64,000 nucleotides of DNA from Valencia hispanica (GCA_963556495.2 OY747721.1:10611649-10675648); one strand, 5' to 3'; shown: positions 22,901 to 34,732, counted from the first letter of the stretch. Notes: a model not told the origin generated them from the letters alone. Made by a program: numbers and translations.

Positions 22901-25046
22901 CGGTCAGTGGGGCCTCAGAGCTCAGAACAAAAAGCCTGTCTGTTCTTGTGTCTTTAATGTCTGTGGAAATAATTGCAGTGGAGAAAACAGGATGGTTGAA
23001 GTCTATTTGGGCATTAATTCCACCTCTCTGTGGGAACTTTTTGCACAACAATATTACCTTAAAATAAGAGGTGGGTAGTAACTAGTTACATTTACTTGAG
23101 CAACTTAAAAAAACAACTTTTGGAGTAGTTTTACTAGCCTGTACTGTTTACTTGAGTAATATTTTTATGAAGTATCGCTACTCTTACTTGAATGAAGTTT
23201 CTGGTTACTCTACTCACAGTGAGTAACTTTACTGAATGAAACGGAATGCTTGTTTTAACCAGAAACGCATGAGACTGGCAAATACAGTTTATGTTGAGGT
23301 GATCATTTTAACACTATTATCTATCTGCTGAGGCTGTTGTGCCATTTGGAGGTCGAGTGGGGGTCTAACATATATACATTACCTACTGTAAGTACTGGTT
23401 TCATTAGTTTTACTTTGAAAAAAATCTATTTGGAAAAAATTTCCTTCTAGTCAAATTTATTATTTTACAAGTACGTCACATATTTCCATTTATTTTAGTT
23501 ATTTGGATATAACTTTATATTTTTGTCCAATTACATAATTTGAAATATTATGTCATATGTTATGATCTTAAAACAAGTACTCAATACTTTAGAAGCCTTT
23601 TTTTCCAAATACTTTTTTTCCTCTTGAGTAATTTTTTGGATTACTATTTTGCACTTTTACTTAAGTATAAATAGGTTGAAGTAGTGCTACTTTTACTTGA
23701 GTACAATTTTAGACAAAAAATTGTTTTGTCTAACTTCTAATTTTCTGACTCTGGATTATTTCTGCAACATGTCGACAGCAGAGTGAAAGAAGAAGAGGCC
23801 TCCTTACAAGGTGAAACAGTCTGGTTTTGTAAAGTTTAAAGTCTTAAAATGACCCATCATAAATACTACACATGGTGCTAAAGCTGTCATTTTTGAAAAC
23901 AACATAAAGATTATATTTATCTGCAAGTCCCTCCTTTTCCCTCAGGCAAATACCAGTATCCCTGGCTGAAAAGGAGCTACAAAGGTTAAATAAAATGTTG
24001 CCTTGCCTTGAAAAGGTAATTTCTCTAACTTTTTTTGCACATCTAAATTAGATATCGAAATTGCTGTCCAATTGAGCAAAGTTAAAGGTAGTACTCCAGC
24101 TAAAGGGAAAGAAGACTTCGGTAGGATAACTTGTGTCTTACCCCACATTGACACATTTCTCCTGATAAACAATAAAAATGCAGGAAATCATCCAGGGAGT
24201 CAGGTGGGGGAAAAATGCAATGTAGTCTTGCACTAAGCTGTCACTCTGTTTCCCTTTCTCAGCAGCAATCAGTGGAGAACTACTCAACCCACAGGGAAAC
24301 CCATTACCTATTGAAAGCACGTGCATGAAAGCAATAGAAAACGTATTCAATGTGGAAGTGAGAGATAAATGAGAATGTTTTATTTTTAATTGTGCTGTCT
24401 GCCAGTTACTAATGCCATCCTGAGTCACCAAAAAAGTGCTATTGCCTGTACCTGCTGAAGAAAACACATTTTTCTGCTAACAAAGCTGTTTCCTAGTATT
24501 TCAAGTGTTGATGAAATTTCCACCTCACCTGTTTGTTGTCAATCTTTACTAATTAGGTGACTGAATCAGGAAGGACATTATTGGATTTATTTATTATTAG
24601 ATTTTATTTAGAGGTATCCGAGTGAATCAGGCTCAATACATATGCACTCCATTTTGGATTTGATGAAAAACATCTAAAACCAACCATTTAAAACACGGGA
24701 GTCAAACTCCAGTCCTCAAGTCCTGCAACATTTAGCTGTGTCTCTGCTTTTACACACCTAAATCAAATAATTAGCCCATTAGCAGGACTCTTTAGCACTT
24801 GATAAGATGCAGAGGATGCAATTCCACCATTTGATTTAGGTGTGTTGGACCAAAGACACATGTAGATGTCGCAGGACACTTGCCCTTGACGACTGGAGTT
24901 TGACACCCAGGATTTAAACCATTGTTCCTTCAGAAAACCAGACAAGAATAGAATGTAAAACAGAAATACAATCCATCAACCAACCTTGAAAGAGGAGCAG
25001 CAAACTGAAGATAAGGATTGTGCACATAGAGTACATGTTGGGACAC
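7978..25046 (-). CDS. vwa2: von Willebrand factor A domain-containing protein 2
   Basis: Thirteen coding exons, from 5' to 3': 25036-24985, 18156-18082, 16789-16656, 16572-16463, 15566-15369, 15261-15128, 14991-14862, 14624-14569, 14465-14358, 14281-13700, 9844-9293, 9126-9004 and 8108-7978. They sum to 2385 bases, giving 794 aa, with all phases compatible. The first exon starts ATG TAC TCT ATG and encodes a signal peptide (core [12 protein letters not shown]); 25037-25046 is 5' UTR behind an acceptor. Order of domains: VWA1 (about 49-215, DGSYS metal site), a Cys-rich segment, EGF1 (297-332), VWA2 (about 340-510), VWA3 (about 533-700), EGF2 (719-749). The tail (752-794) is strongly basic. 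The family is an extracellular-matrix and basement-membrane protein. The second and third metal sites are EGSAT and DASIG in place of DxSxS. The intron before exon 18156 is almost 7 kb and repeat-filled. Confidence 0.95.
8109..9003. other. VWA2 last intron
   Basis: It contains a short LINE-type tail, 'aagttgccttgccttgaatg', near 8470, similar to the tail of the 19140-19755 LINE. Nothing else is recognised. Confidence 0.4.
9885..10925 (-). mobile_element. L2-like LINE 3' fragment, antisense
   Basis: On the minus strand, 10656-10435 encodes the end of a LINE ORF2 (core [20 protein letters not shown], ending [15 protein letters not shown]). The long 3' UTR follows towards lower coordinates. The 3' UTR block around 10015-10270 is nearly identical to that at 21075-21330, which shows both are copies of one family. 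It is 5'-truncated, as expected from incomplete reverse transcription. Confidence 0.7.
10960..12222 (+). mobile_element. Tc1-like DNA transposon, inactivated, in a VWA2 intron
   Basis: The transposase reading frame starts at 11051 (ATG GCC AGA AAA AGA), with a helix-turn-helix N terminus ([20 protein letters not shown]). It continues through [12 protein letters not shown] and LQQDNDPKH to [13 protein letters not shown]. It is broken by an in-frame TAG at about 11501, a frame change near 11725 and an internal deletion near 11800, where the segment between QQDNDPKH and the SPDLNPIE motif is too short. The right end, 'ccaaacttttgaacggtagt', is the terminal repeat. The matching left repeat is missing, so the element is 5'-truncated. 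Confidence 0.85.
11042..12051 (+). pseudogene. Tc1 transposase pseudogene
   Basis: Three overlapping reading-frame pieces (11042-11503, 11528-11752 and 11716-12051) cover a DDE/D transposase of the Tc1/mariner superfamily. The breaks are a premature stop, a frameshift and a deletion in the catalytic core, so no active enzyme can be made from this copy. Confidence 0.8.
12225..13305 (+). mobile_element. Second Tc1-type transposon copy, 5'-truncated
   Basis: It abuts the right terminus of the preceding Tc1 element. Two overlapping frames (12211-12765 and 12567-13088) together encode most of a transposase: [50 protein letters not shown] and [15 protein letters not shown]. The frames are offset by a shift around 12570-12600. 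It ends with the Tc1-like terminus 'gaatacttttgcaagccact'. The N-terminal DNA-binding region and left terminus are missing. Confidence 0.8.
15690..15990 (+). repeat. Teleost interspersed repeat fragment in a VWA2 intron
   Basis: It starts with 'ccattcatccatccatcttc' and carries 'tggaggatcccaaagtgatc' and 'tcgagctcctcaacctatct'. It is the same repeat family as 7020-7295 in opposite orientation, with no intact ORF. Confidence 0.5.
16790..18081. other. VWA2 intron between exons 2 and 3
   Basis: AT-rich sequence in which I recognise no gene, repeat terminus or structured RNA. Confidence 0.5.
19140..19755 (+). mobile_element. L2-like LINE 3' fragment
   Basis: The sense translation includes [20 protein letters not shown] and, in 19273-19527, the typical end of an L2-type ORF2 ([20 protein letters not shown], ending [16 protein letters not shown]). 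The 3' UTR ends 'aataaaattgccttgccttg', a simple-repeat tail of the kind used by L2 elements. A frameshift lies between the two coding parts. Confidence 0.75.
20797..22000 (-). mobile_element. L2-like LINE 3' fragment, antisense, well preserved
   Basis: The minus-strand ORF 21991-21500 encodes the C-terminal part of a LINE reverse transcriptase protein: [40 protein letters not shown], then the same ending as the 10435-10656 copy. The 3' UTR runs to about 20797, where 'tcagtttatttatatagcgc' marks the tail. The reading frame is open across the whole visible segment, so this copy is relatively young. Confidence 0.75.
22090..22215. repeat. Short interspersed repeat
   Basis: The stretch 'gaagatgtttcacctctcat' followed by 'aagcttcttcagttctga' is a motif I recognise as highly repeated in fish genomes, probably retroelement-derived. 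Class and boundaries are uncertain. Confidence 0.35.
23075..23735. mobile_element. Non-coding MITE-like element
   Basis: The left end, 'aggtgggtagtaactagtta' plus 'catttacttgag', has partial inverted counterparts at the right end ('cttttacttgagtacaattt'). It has no coding capacity and resembles a common teleost MITE. Termini were judged by eye. Confidence 0.45.
24695..24912. mobile_element. Palindromic MITE, copy 1
   Basis: The left end, 'gagtcaaactccagtcctca', is the near-exact inverse of the right end, 'gacgactggagtttgacacc'. The interior is also palindromic ('acacacctaaatcaaat' against 'catttgatttaggtgtgttg'). Related copies lie at 34733-34893 and 37750-37972, with a split copy at 41578-41655 and 42955-43085. 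Confidence 0.65.
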
Positions 25047-25749
25047 CTGCAATCATAAACAAGAACACACACTTAGATGTCAGTCCAATTATATGATCGT
25101 GTACAGACAAAAATTCTGAAATATGCATATTTATGAATGAGAAAGCTCAGCAGAAATAAACATTTTGTAAAAGAAATGTTTTCTCCCATATTTTTCTTCT
25201 GACAAGTATAAAATAAAGTTGCTGTAGAGTGTCACTAACCACATTTGTCACTATAATAAAGTCTATGTTGTGGAACTTGTAAAATAAAAATAAAAAGTAA
25301 TAAAAAAAGCCTCTTCCTCTGACATGAGGTTTAATATTAGTATGAATAAGTAAATAGTAAAAAGATTTAAACAGAGTGGAGTCCAGCATAGAAAGTGAAA
25401 TCTGGATCTTTGAGGTGGAGCTAATAACAGGACATCTGATAAGTGAGCGATGCTTCTATGCTTGCTGTCAGTGCCACAGTAATCAGTTTGAATAAAACTG
25501 CAACTTCTGTGTAAATTCAGATCTATTTGGATATCACTTTAAATACCATAAGACAAAAATGTTACAGTACTATCAACCGTGACTTTTTGAACAAAACATT
25601 CAGGTAAGCCCAAAAAAACCATATCATTTCATCCCTGGTTATGTGTGGAAAAAACACAATTGACTGGGTCTTAAAGCAGGAAGAAAGTTGAATCTGACAA
25701 GAATAGAGCAAGGAATTCTGAGGAATGTGTGTGAAACAGCGCCTTGCTA

Positions 25750-27190
25750 AAGTGTCTTTGAACTATTTCAGATTTTGACATGTCGGAAAGGAACAGGACA
25801 TAAATCGGAAAAGATATGTTTCTTCTCAAGGAAAATGTTTTTTAAAAAGAATGACATGCAACCTCAATCTATTGCAATTCCAGCTGCAGTACTTTTAGGG
25901 TATATCTCTACCACCTTTTCTACATCTAGAGATGGACAATTTCACTCGTTCTTTTTAAAACATCTCAAGCTCTGTCAGATTAGACAGGAAGCATCTCCAA
26001 ACATTGATTTTCAAGTTTTGCCTCAGATCCTCAATTGGATTTATTTCTAAACTTTGACTTGTCTATTCTTCCACACAAACATTTGTTTTAAACCATAAGA
26101 ATGTAGCTCTGGCTCTGCGTTTGGGGTTGTCCGGCTGACCTCCAAGCCAGGCTCAGGTCTTCTGCAGCCTCGAACATCTTTCCTTCCCATTTCTCGCTCT
26201 ATCCATCTACCTAATGCTAACCAGCTTCCCACCCCTAGCAAAAGAAAAGCTTTCCCATAAGCATGATGCTGTCACCACCATGTTTTATCATGGATGATGT
26301 GTTTATGAACATATGCAGAGTTACTTTTCTGCAAGACGGAGCATTTTGCTTGTCGGCTAAAAAGTTCAAATTGCATATTTATAGCTTTCTTTTTGCCACT
26401 CTTCCAGAAAGGACAGAGTTGCATAGTGCATGACTAATACTATTTGCTAAAAACGCAATTGTAGTACTATTTACTGCAAATACTATTTGCTAAAGCTCCA
26501 CTATATTTGAATAATGTTGGTGAATATTGTAGTAAGGCTGTGACTGGCAATTAATAAAGAACTACTAAAATCAACAGTGTTAATGTGTTTCTGTTTTGGG
26601 TTTATTACAAAACACAAACTCCAGATAAGCAACTGGAAAAAGATACTGTTTCCATCTTAACACATTTTTATTGAGAAATTGCTTCTGATCTATGCCCGAT
26701 GTATATGCCATGAAATTTAACTTGTATCTTCTCAATAACTTTACCCCCTTACCTCCAAAAGCATTTTATGCAGTATTAAAGAAAAAGCATCACTAATTAT
26801 TTCCATAGAAATCTTTGGTACCTAAAAAATTCAGTTCACTAAATTAATATGGTTTACTGCAATATTGTGACAGACTGCAGGCCTATTGTTTACTATTTAT
26901 GTGACTTCCGAAGGCAGCTGCTGGTTTTGGATTTTATTTAAGGGTATCTGAGTAACAAATAATGTATTACCACAGCTTTTATGCTCGAAATTTGATTTGA
27001 GCAAAAATGTCTCTAGATTTGCAAAGCTGGTAGAGACATACCCCAAAAGACTGTAATAAAAGCAAAAGCTGATTCTACAAAGTAATGACGCACCGCGCTT
27101 TTAATGTGCGCTATACACTACTTGTTGGACTTTTGCATTTAATTCCAATCAAACACATTGAAGTTTATAGTTCTAAAGTGATTTTTTTTT
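25750..27190. mobile_element. Strongly eroded Tc1-type sequence
   Basis: Antisense landmarks in 25990-26310 ('cataagcatgatgctgtcac' and 'catgttttatcatggatgat') belong to the same Tc1 family as 1150-2425. Sense-oriented tail sequence ('gtagagacataccccaaaag') appears near 27030-27190. It probably comes from two or more old insertions. No ORF remains. Confidence 0.45.
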
Positions 27191-28349
27191 GTAAAACTTT
27201 GCCGAGTCACTGTAGATTTTTGCCTCTCTTTTATTAAGATAGGTTGGCATTATTGAATACTTTCCTTTGGCTTGATAGATTTAATTGTAACTAACCATAT
27301 CTGATTAAAAATATACCATCAACATATGATCTTATTTTATTTAGGAGAATGTCCATACTTTTTGTTGGGATAGAAGCGAACAGGGTTGTTTGGTGAGGCA
27401 GAAAGTATACTGTGTTAAACCGATGGAGGGTAGAGGGATCCAGAGGAATGCTTGTGAAGAAGCTGCCAACCTTTCAGACAGGTGTGTGTACTGTGTGTGT
27501 TCATATTCTTTCTGTGTAGGCACGCCTATCTGCTTCCCATTGCAAGCATGCATGTCAAACTGCATCCCCAGTGATGATAATGAACTCTCTTGTCATCAGG
27601 ACGCAGCAGCGAGTGTTCTATAGTGCATCAATGTCTGGTGACGATGCTTATCATCCCAGGTCTTCTCAGCAAGCTGTCGTCACGTCAGCTCTGCTGATCT
27701 CTATCAGAGACACCGAGACTCCTCTTAAAGTGAGGTTCCGTCCTGCACACAATTCTATCTGTGTCTCAAAAACACACACACACGTACACGCACAAGGCCT
27801 TCCTGGTACATCTGACCTACCTCAGTGCGCTCAGTTGAGTGGCAGGCAGGATGTTATGGCCCAAACTTATCAGCAGCCAGAGTTAATCAGACCTTATCTG
27901 CAGCCCCTCATCCTTTAATGTGTAGCCAAAAATGACCACACAGCATACAGAGTAGACAGATGATAGATAGTTATGAGGCTGATAGGCTGATTATGAGGTC
28001 AGGTTGTGTGCTCATTTAACAACTTTTTAGCTTCACCTTTGTAATCCAATGTAATCCAACAGAGAAATTAAAAAGTATTGAAGTTTATACTTTTAATTCT
28101 GCTTTCCAAGCAGAGTCAGAGTAATTCTTGTCATTTTTGTCCGTACATATCACAGGATCGCTGAAATGCTTTATAGTAAGGTGTTCTAGAGTCACCAAAC
28201 AAAGATTTCCCATAGATTTTTTACCATTTCTTTAGATTATCATAAGCTTTAGGGAAACAGGAGATTAAAAGCAAATCACATGCTACTATAATAGTAACCG
28301 CTAGAACTTTTTCACATTTAAGTTAGGCTAAAACCATAAAGTTATTAGA

Positions 28350-28680
28350 GATTTGGATTGTATGGGATAGATAAAAAAAAAAAAAACGTGAAGCATTCCT
28401 ATAGCATGATGCTGCCACCACCATGTTTCACTGTGGGAATTCAATTGTCACCTTCCTACTGTATATTACACAGTTTACTAATAACATTCATAAGGGGAAT
28501 TTGTTTCACTGGGTATTTTTTAGGGGCATCAGAGTCAAGGGAGCTGAATACAAACACAAGCCACACTTTTCAGATAACTTTTATAAATAAAAGAAGGAAA
28601 ACTATGCATCATGTTACTTCTAGTTAAAAATAATATTCTCCTGCGTGTTTGATTATAAATAAAATCACAAGAAAATTCAT
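28350..28680 (-). mobile_element. Tc1-type transposon remnant
   Basis: The antisense landmark 'gcatgatgctgccaccacca' followed by 'tgtttcactgtgggaattca' matches the family at 1150-2425. The inner part is deleted: sequence from the other end of the transposase ('gggagctgaatacaaacaca') follows within 150 bases. Confidence 0.55.
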
Positions 28681-28899
28681 TGATGTTTAAGGATGCAACA
28701 CAAGGGGCTGTAAGATGTGCGACCTGTTTCAAAACGGCTCGTGTTGGAAAATGCCTCCACACTGTACTCCGTAATTCAAATCAAACTTTATTTATAAAGA
28801 GCTTTTCAAACCACAACAAAGCTTCTCAAAGTGCTTTACAGATAAAAAATGACCCACAATCCCCCCCCTTTCCCAAAACCCCCAAAAAATAAAAAACAA

Positions 28900-30609
28900 A
28901 AAACATCACCACAGTCTGTGAGATAGGATGTGAACCATTTATGAACAGCACCAGAGAGGCCGATCTGTTTTAGACGGGTTAAAAGAATAGTGTGGTCTAC
29001 TGTATCAAAGGCAGCGCTTAGATCCAGTAGAACCAGCACTGTCACCTTCTGAGCGTCATAATTTAATCTAAAATCATTTAAAATCTTTAAAAGAGCCGTC
29101 CTCTGTGCTGTGGTTCACCCTAAAACCAGACTGAAATTTATCTAGGACATTATGAGCGTTAATAAAAATCATTAAGTTGAATTAAAACAAGTTTTTCTAA
29201 AACTTTGCTTAAAAATGGTAAGTTACATACCGGTCGGAAGTTGTTTAAATCATTAAAATCTAAATTGCTCTTCTTCAGCAGGGGCCTCACCACCGCCCCT
29301 TTAAAGGTGGGAGGAAAGACCCCCGTATGAAGGGAGCAATTCATCATGGTTAAAATCTCGTCTTTAAAAAATTCAGAAAATTGCTTAAAAAACCGTGTAG
29401 GAATCGGGTCCAGGGCACTTGTAGTGGGCCTCACTGAGAAGAAAACTTTATTAAGGGTCCCAGCTTCTTACAGGACAAAACTGTCCAGTGTTTCCTCTGG
29501 TAAAGACACACTCAGATTTGTCTAAAACCATGTTACTTTGAGAGGATAAAATCTTACATCTGATGGTGTCTACCTTCCCTCTGAAGTGGTCTGCGAACTC
29601 CTCACACAGAGTGTTTGAGGGGGTTTTCTGAAGTGCAGTAGAGGTATGATTAAGAATGTTGTCAATGGTGGAAAACAGAATTTTGGGTTTATTTTTATGT
29701 TCTGAGATGATTCTGGAGAAGTATGCATTTCTGGAATGTCTTACAGCGTTATTGTATGATTTGAGATGTTCTATGTATATCTGATGATTTATTGTGATTT
29801 TGTTTTTCCTCCATTTCCTTTCTGCCACCCTGCAGCTCCTCTTTAATTTCTTATGGTTTTCATTTCTCCATGGTATAGTATGTTTTGAATGAGTTTTTAC
29901 AACTTTTAGTGGAGCCAGCAGGTCGAGAGCGGATTGAAGCCTACTGTTAAAATCATTCACGATAAAGTCACAGGGGGCAGATAAAGGTACAGGAGGAAAC
30001 TTACTAAAAACTTCGAGAAAACCTGCAGCCACTTCAGGGGTTAGATGACGTTTCCTGACAGCTCTCACAGAAGTTTCTATTTGGGTAAAACAGGTAATTT
30101 TAAAAAACACAGTAGTGGTCAGAGACAGCCAAGTCAACAACATAGGACAGACTGGTGGACAGGCCATACGTTATGACCAAGTCCAGGGTGTGTCCTCTGT
30201 TGTGAGTTGGCTGCATGACATGCTGACTAAAATCCAAATAATTCAAAATATTTAAAAATTCTGTTGATAAAGGATCTAAAAAGTTATCTATATGTAGATT
30301 AAAATCACCAGCTAAAATTATTTGTTCATATGAGTTGTGCAAAATTGATAAAAACTCTGAAAATTCTTGAATAAAAAGTGCACTCTGTTTCAGAGGCCTA
30401 TAAACTGTGACACATAAAATCTGAGGAGTGCTATAAACAGAGGCAGTATATTCAAAAGTGGTAAAATTATCAAGTAAAACAGGTTTGGCGGAAAGGGTTA
30501 ATGAACTTAGAAAAGCAGTTCCACCTCCCCTCTGGCAACTCCTGGTTGAATAAGAAAAGTTAAAATTAGGTGGGGAGGCCTCTGTAAGAACAGCAGGAGC
30601 ATCTTGCAC
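28900..30609 (-). pseudogene. LINE ORF2 (endonuclease plus partial reverse transcriptase), broken
   Basis: The endonuclease motifs LCVTVYRPLK, IILAGDFNLHIDNF and LAVSDHYCVF lie in 30609-30100. The linker (CEEFADHFRGKVDTIR and similar) spans 30167-29451. The RT N terminus SALDPIPTRFFKQF...VVRPLLKKSNLD is at 29434-29159, and RT motif LDLSAAFDTVDHTIL at 29045-28910. The parts are in different frames and the RT catalytic core is deleted. Confidence 0.75.
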
Positions 30610-30937
30610 TCAGCCATGTTTCCGTTAAAAATAAACCTTGAAGTTTATGGTCTAAAATCTAATCATTTATTATAAAAGTTTTATTCAGCAGACAGCGAAC
30701 ATTTAAAAGTGCCATATTAATAGTAGTTGGAGATGGAGTGACTGTATGATTTACTGGAGGTGGGATTTTTAGCAACTGTTTAAGATGATTTGGGTTGCAT
30801 TTGTTCACTTTATGATTATTTGTTCACTCTCTGCTGATAATAACAGGAATGAAAGAAGTGGGGCAAGGTCCAAGTCCGATATTTGAGTTACTGTTAAAAT
30901 CAGGACTGAGTTCATAGGAGCAGGGACAAGCTGGACA

Positions 30938-32237
30938 TCAGGATGTGGTTGAGGGGGCAGAGAGGGCAGGAGCAGCTGGAGACAGTGTGTTGGACAGGGG
31001 TGGACGAGGGTATGCCAGGCCTAATGCCAGCATACGTGTGCCTTGTCTGTTCAGATGTAGTCCATCCGCCCCAAACAGTTGACTCCTGCCCCAGAAAATG
31101 TTAAAATTGTCTATAAAACCAATGTTCTGCATCACGGTGGCAGTGGAAACCCAGGTGTTCAGAGAAAGCAGCCTGCTGAAACGGCCTGTTCCTCTGCTGA
31201 TGGTGGGAGTGGGAACAGAGATAAAAACAGATAGGTGTTTGTCTTTTAAAAGATTAAACAAATGAATAAAATCCCGCTTTAGGAGTTCAGACTACTGTTT
31301 ACGGATGTCGTTGGTGCCAGCATGAATTATAACTTTACTCACGGTTGGGTGGCTTCGGATGGAGTCCAGGATCTGTTCAGAAATGTCATTTACCATAGCC
31401 CCAAGAAAACAAAGAGCAATGGCTCCTCTCATCCTAATGTGCCGGATCATTGAGTCTCCAATGATGAACGTGGTGGGTGGCTGGTCTGAAGGCTGATGGT
31501 GAGCAGAGGATCCCTCGCTGTCCAGGACCTGCTGGATGTTGGGCGGCTTGGCTTCCCCGGGACTGCAGCGATGTTTAGTGGGCGCCGAGGGCTCGTTCCG
31601 TGGATTCGGGGTGAAATGGAGCACTCCTCGGCGGATCCCGGCCGTAGTCCTGGGTTTGGCGCGACGTGGGTGGCTTACCGGAATCCGACTGCTGCTCCGG
31701 CTGCTGGGACGGGATGGGCGGCGGTCCTGCGAAACTGCTGGGCTTCGGTGCGGTTGGAGGGACGGTCAGAGGAGGAAAGTCGTGCCCCAGGGCACCGAAG
31801 CGGGTAGACAGCGGAAGGCCGGGAGGGGGAGAACGGTGGCCGCCGCTCCGTGCGCCCCCACTGCGGCCAGGCCCGACCGTCGACCGTGCACCCTGGGGCA
31901 CCGGAGTGGAGCTAATGGGGGCTTTTGGTTTAGCCCCCAGCTGGAACCAGCGCTCCTCCTCTCCCGTAGATGTTATACCGCCGCCGGTGTTCGTCAGGCC
32001 GAGTCCGCCTGGAGACCCAGCGATGGATTCCCCGTCCATAGCTTCACCGGGCTGGCAGGGAATTGTGGTGGCCAGCTGGGCACTGGTGGCGGCGGCGAAA
32101 GTCCGTCCGAACAGGATGTCCACGTCGCGCTCGTGTTCCTGGATTTGGTGGAGAGTAGAGATCCTCTCCTCCAATTCCATGATTTTCTTTAAGTTGATGC
32201 AGCCTTCACATCCGGAGCTACAGATGAGTGGAGCCAT
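30938..32237 (-). pseudogene. LINE ORF1 with SGNH/GDSL-esterase-like domain, broken
   Basis: The start is ATG GCT CCA CTC. An N-terminal Cys cluster (CSSGCEGC) is followed by a short heptad-like helix (KKIMELEERISTLHQIQEHE), a long Pro/Gly/Ser-rich linker, then an SGNH-type fold with FIIGDSMIRHIRMRG (block I), VIIHAGTNDIRKQ (block III) and DGLHLNRQGT (block V, catalytic Asp-His). Two lesions are visible: a frameshift near 31600 and a TAG directly after the IRKQ motif, near 31293. Lipid or RNA chaperone-like roles have been suggested for such ORF1 proteins; the role here is unknown. Confidence 0.7.
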
Positions 32238-32748
32238 GATAGAGTCCGTGCTCTGATTAAAAACACCGCGATAAAAAGAAATAAGTCGCTAAAACGTAGT
32301 GGTGATACAGTTAAAACTAGTCATAAAAAATAAAATAAAAGTATTAAAAACCAGTTAAAACCGTGTTAATTAGGAAGCCGGGGTTGGCAGGTCTTTTTCG
32401 TTTGAAATGGACGCCGACGCCGTAATTAGAAAGGAGCGCTACTTCTTGAAGCAACTTCCTAGAAAATCCAGAGAACTAACCTGTATTTGTGCTGCTCTGA
32501 GAAACATCCAACGGTTTCAATTATTTTAGGGTGACTCAGGGGGAAATAACCACGTTTGAAACAACAGAGACAAGCGTGGAAATTCTTTTGTGTCGTGCAA
32601 CATCTGTCTGATTAAAAGGCACAGCTCTAATTCACTGCGTAATAATGTACACCGACGCCTTGGAATGTGTTTGCAGAAGCAAGCTGGCAACCACACACAG
32701 AGAAGATTCAGTGCTCAAAGGGAACACACACGAATGTTTAAAAGAATG

Positions 32749-32850
<102 letters not shown>

Positions 32851-34479
32851 TTCCCATCAAATATAGGTTCATGTAAAATATCCATAATAAAAACATTGTC
32901 TGTTTAATAATCTTTGAAATTAGATCACAACCTTCCAATCTAGGGCTGCAGAAAAAATTAATAAATCAAAACTCCCTTAAGCTTTGTTTAACTGTTAAAT
33001 ATTGTGCAACTTTGCTTAGCAACATTGGATCTAGCCTTGTGAACATTAATAGGAATTGGGGGTGCATAATGGGAAATAGTTATTTTGTTAAATAAAAATT
33101 ACATGAAAAAAAAATAAAGGATTTTTAAAATTATTTTAGCTGTGCAAAAGCATGTTTTGTGCAAAGTTGTAAACGCTCCCACTCCAACATAAACGTTCAG
33201 CTGACAAACTGAAAAATTAAAACACAAATATGCATCCCCCCCCCAACAACACCCTGCCTGGAGTGTCTTCTTTGATGTTAATTTTCCTGACTTTACCTTC
33301 TGGTCTGCAGGTTCAGGTCTGTCAAATCGGGTCATATGTCAGGGGTCGGCACCAACATGTGAACAGGTTTATGACCTGACAAGCAACAGCAACTAGTTAA
33401 CTCAATCAACTAACCAGCTTGAGGTTTCTAAGTCTACAGTTATATTTAAAGGTTTTTGAGACATGCAGAAATATCTAGAAGACATAAAGTCTCATCAGAA
33501 CCAGACTTTTTTAGACATTAAATGTATAATGCTTAATTTTAATCCAGTGCAATTGTGTATATGATTTTTTTTTAACTTAAAATTTACCCATAAAACTTTG
33601 CCAGTGAGTTGGGTTACAGTTAACTGTTAAAAGCATGGGTACCTCTGGCCCAGCACAAGACAAGTGTATCACGTGATCAAAGTAGCGTAATTTGATTGGT
33701 TATAAGCCGCTTGACTCAATCTAGAACTGATTTCTTTGGCGGGGGTCTCCAGAAGGGCACATTTATGAAGGCACATTTTTGTAGGTAAATTTTTTGCTGA
33801 CAAACTTAAAAGTGGGGGGGGGGGGGAATGCGTGCATGTAATTGCACAGTATAAAAATTCTGTGTAATAAATTCAATATCTAAAAAAAAGTGATTCTAAT
33901 GAGAATATTTCTTCCTTGAAATTTTTCTTTTTTTTTTTACAATCTCTAAAGCTTTGGCTTTTTTAGTTTGTTAGATGTTTCACATGGCAGTGAAATTTAA
34001 TAAACCTCTAAGTTTTCTTGGCTTTTATGGAATGCATACATTTTTACAATTTCAATCACTTTTTAAGACTTCTTTAAATCGACCTCTACCACCAATCATG
34101 TCCTATGCTAAATTCTGACCCATTCTGGATTCATGAGGTGTCTGCAGATTGTACCTAATTTTATGGCATTGACAACAGGTTCTAGATTGGGTTAAGATAT
34201 GATGGGTTTTCTGGCCCAAGAAGTGCTGGAAAAAGAAAGCACTGTTTATTGCAACATTGCTCCTTGACTGTTGGGTAAAATTGCTCCCCATCCCATTCTT
34301 TATTAATGGCAATGTTTTAGGCAAATTAGTGAATAAGCTCACTCCTTCAGATGGGAGGAAACCCCACACACTATCCTCTTTATTAACTTTACCCCAAGTC
34401 CTCTGCAACGGGGCACAACCTCAAGACAATGACTCGATACAATCTGCTGGGATTCCTTCCTGTAAATAAAAAACATTTA

Positions 34480-34580
34480 GATAGAATGTTTGTATGATTG
34501 TATTGAAATGACTTTTCTTGTAAAGTGCCTTGAGATGACATCTGTTGGGAATCGGCACTATATAAATAAACTGAATTGAA
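34480..34580 (+). repeat. LINE 3' tail fragment
   Basis: 'ttgtaaagtgccttgagatg' followed by 'actatataaataaactgaat' is the reverse complement of the tail of the 20797-22000 LINE ('tcagtttatttatatagcgc'), so it belongs to the same family. Confidence 0.6.
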
Positions 34581-34732
34581 CAGTGCACTGATTCAGTCTG
34601 TGCTTCATGCTTTTCTTAGAGAGAAGTATATTTTTGCTGCCCTTCTCCATACCAGGCCAGCACCTAAATGCTCCCACCTGCCTGCGGCAATTCCTATACA
34701 AGATCTGCACTGGTGGCAAAAGAATCCCTTAG

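Larger units (their letters stand above)
18157..24984. other. VWA2 first intron, repeat-filled
   Basis: A 6.8-kb intron separating the signal-peptide exon from the next coding exon. It contains two LINE fragments (19140-19755 and 20797-22000), a MITE-like element (23075-23735), a palindromic MITE (24695-24912) and short repeat scraps: eroded Tc1-like sequence near 18590-19090, a terminus-like 'aggggggtgcgaacacttgt' near 20290, and a LINE tail 'aaaatgttgccttgccttg' near 24000. No additional coding exon was found. Confidence 0.55.
28765..32540 (-). mobile_element. CR1/L2-type LINE with esterase-like ORF1, internally deleted
   Basis: Read on the minus strand, the order is a GC-rich 5' UTR (about 32540-32240), ORF1 (32237-30938), an apurinic endonuclease and linker (30609-29451), the start of the reverse transcriptase (29434-28900) and a 3' tail (28850-28765, 'ctttataaataaagtttg'). 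The reverse transcriptase breaks off after LDLSAAFDTVDH...SYLTD and jumps straight to the tail, so the YxDD catalytic part is missing. Esterase domains in ORF1 are known from CR1-like LINEs. This copy cannot move on its own. Confidence 0.8.

Noticed and set aside
31496..32256. Long plus-strand ORFs of about 200 codons
   Set aside because: They are antisense shadows of the GC-rich LINE ORF1 on the minus strand, which carries the recognisable motifs.
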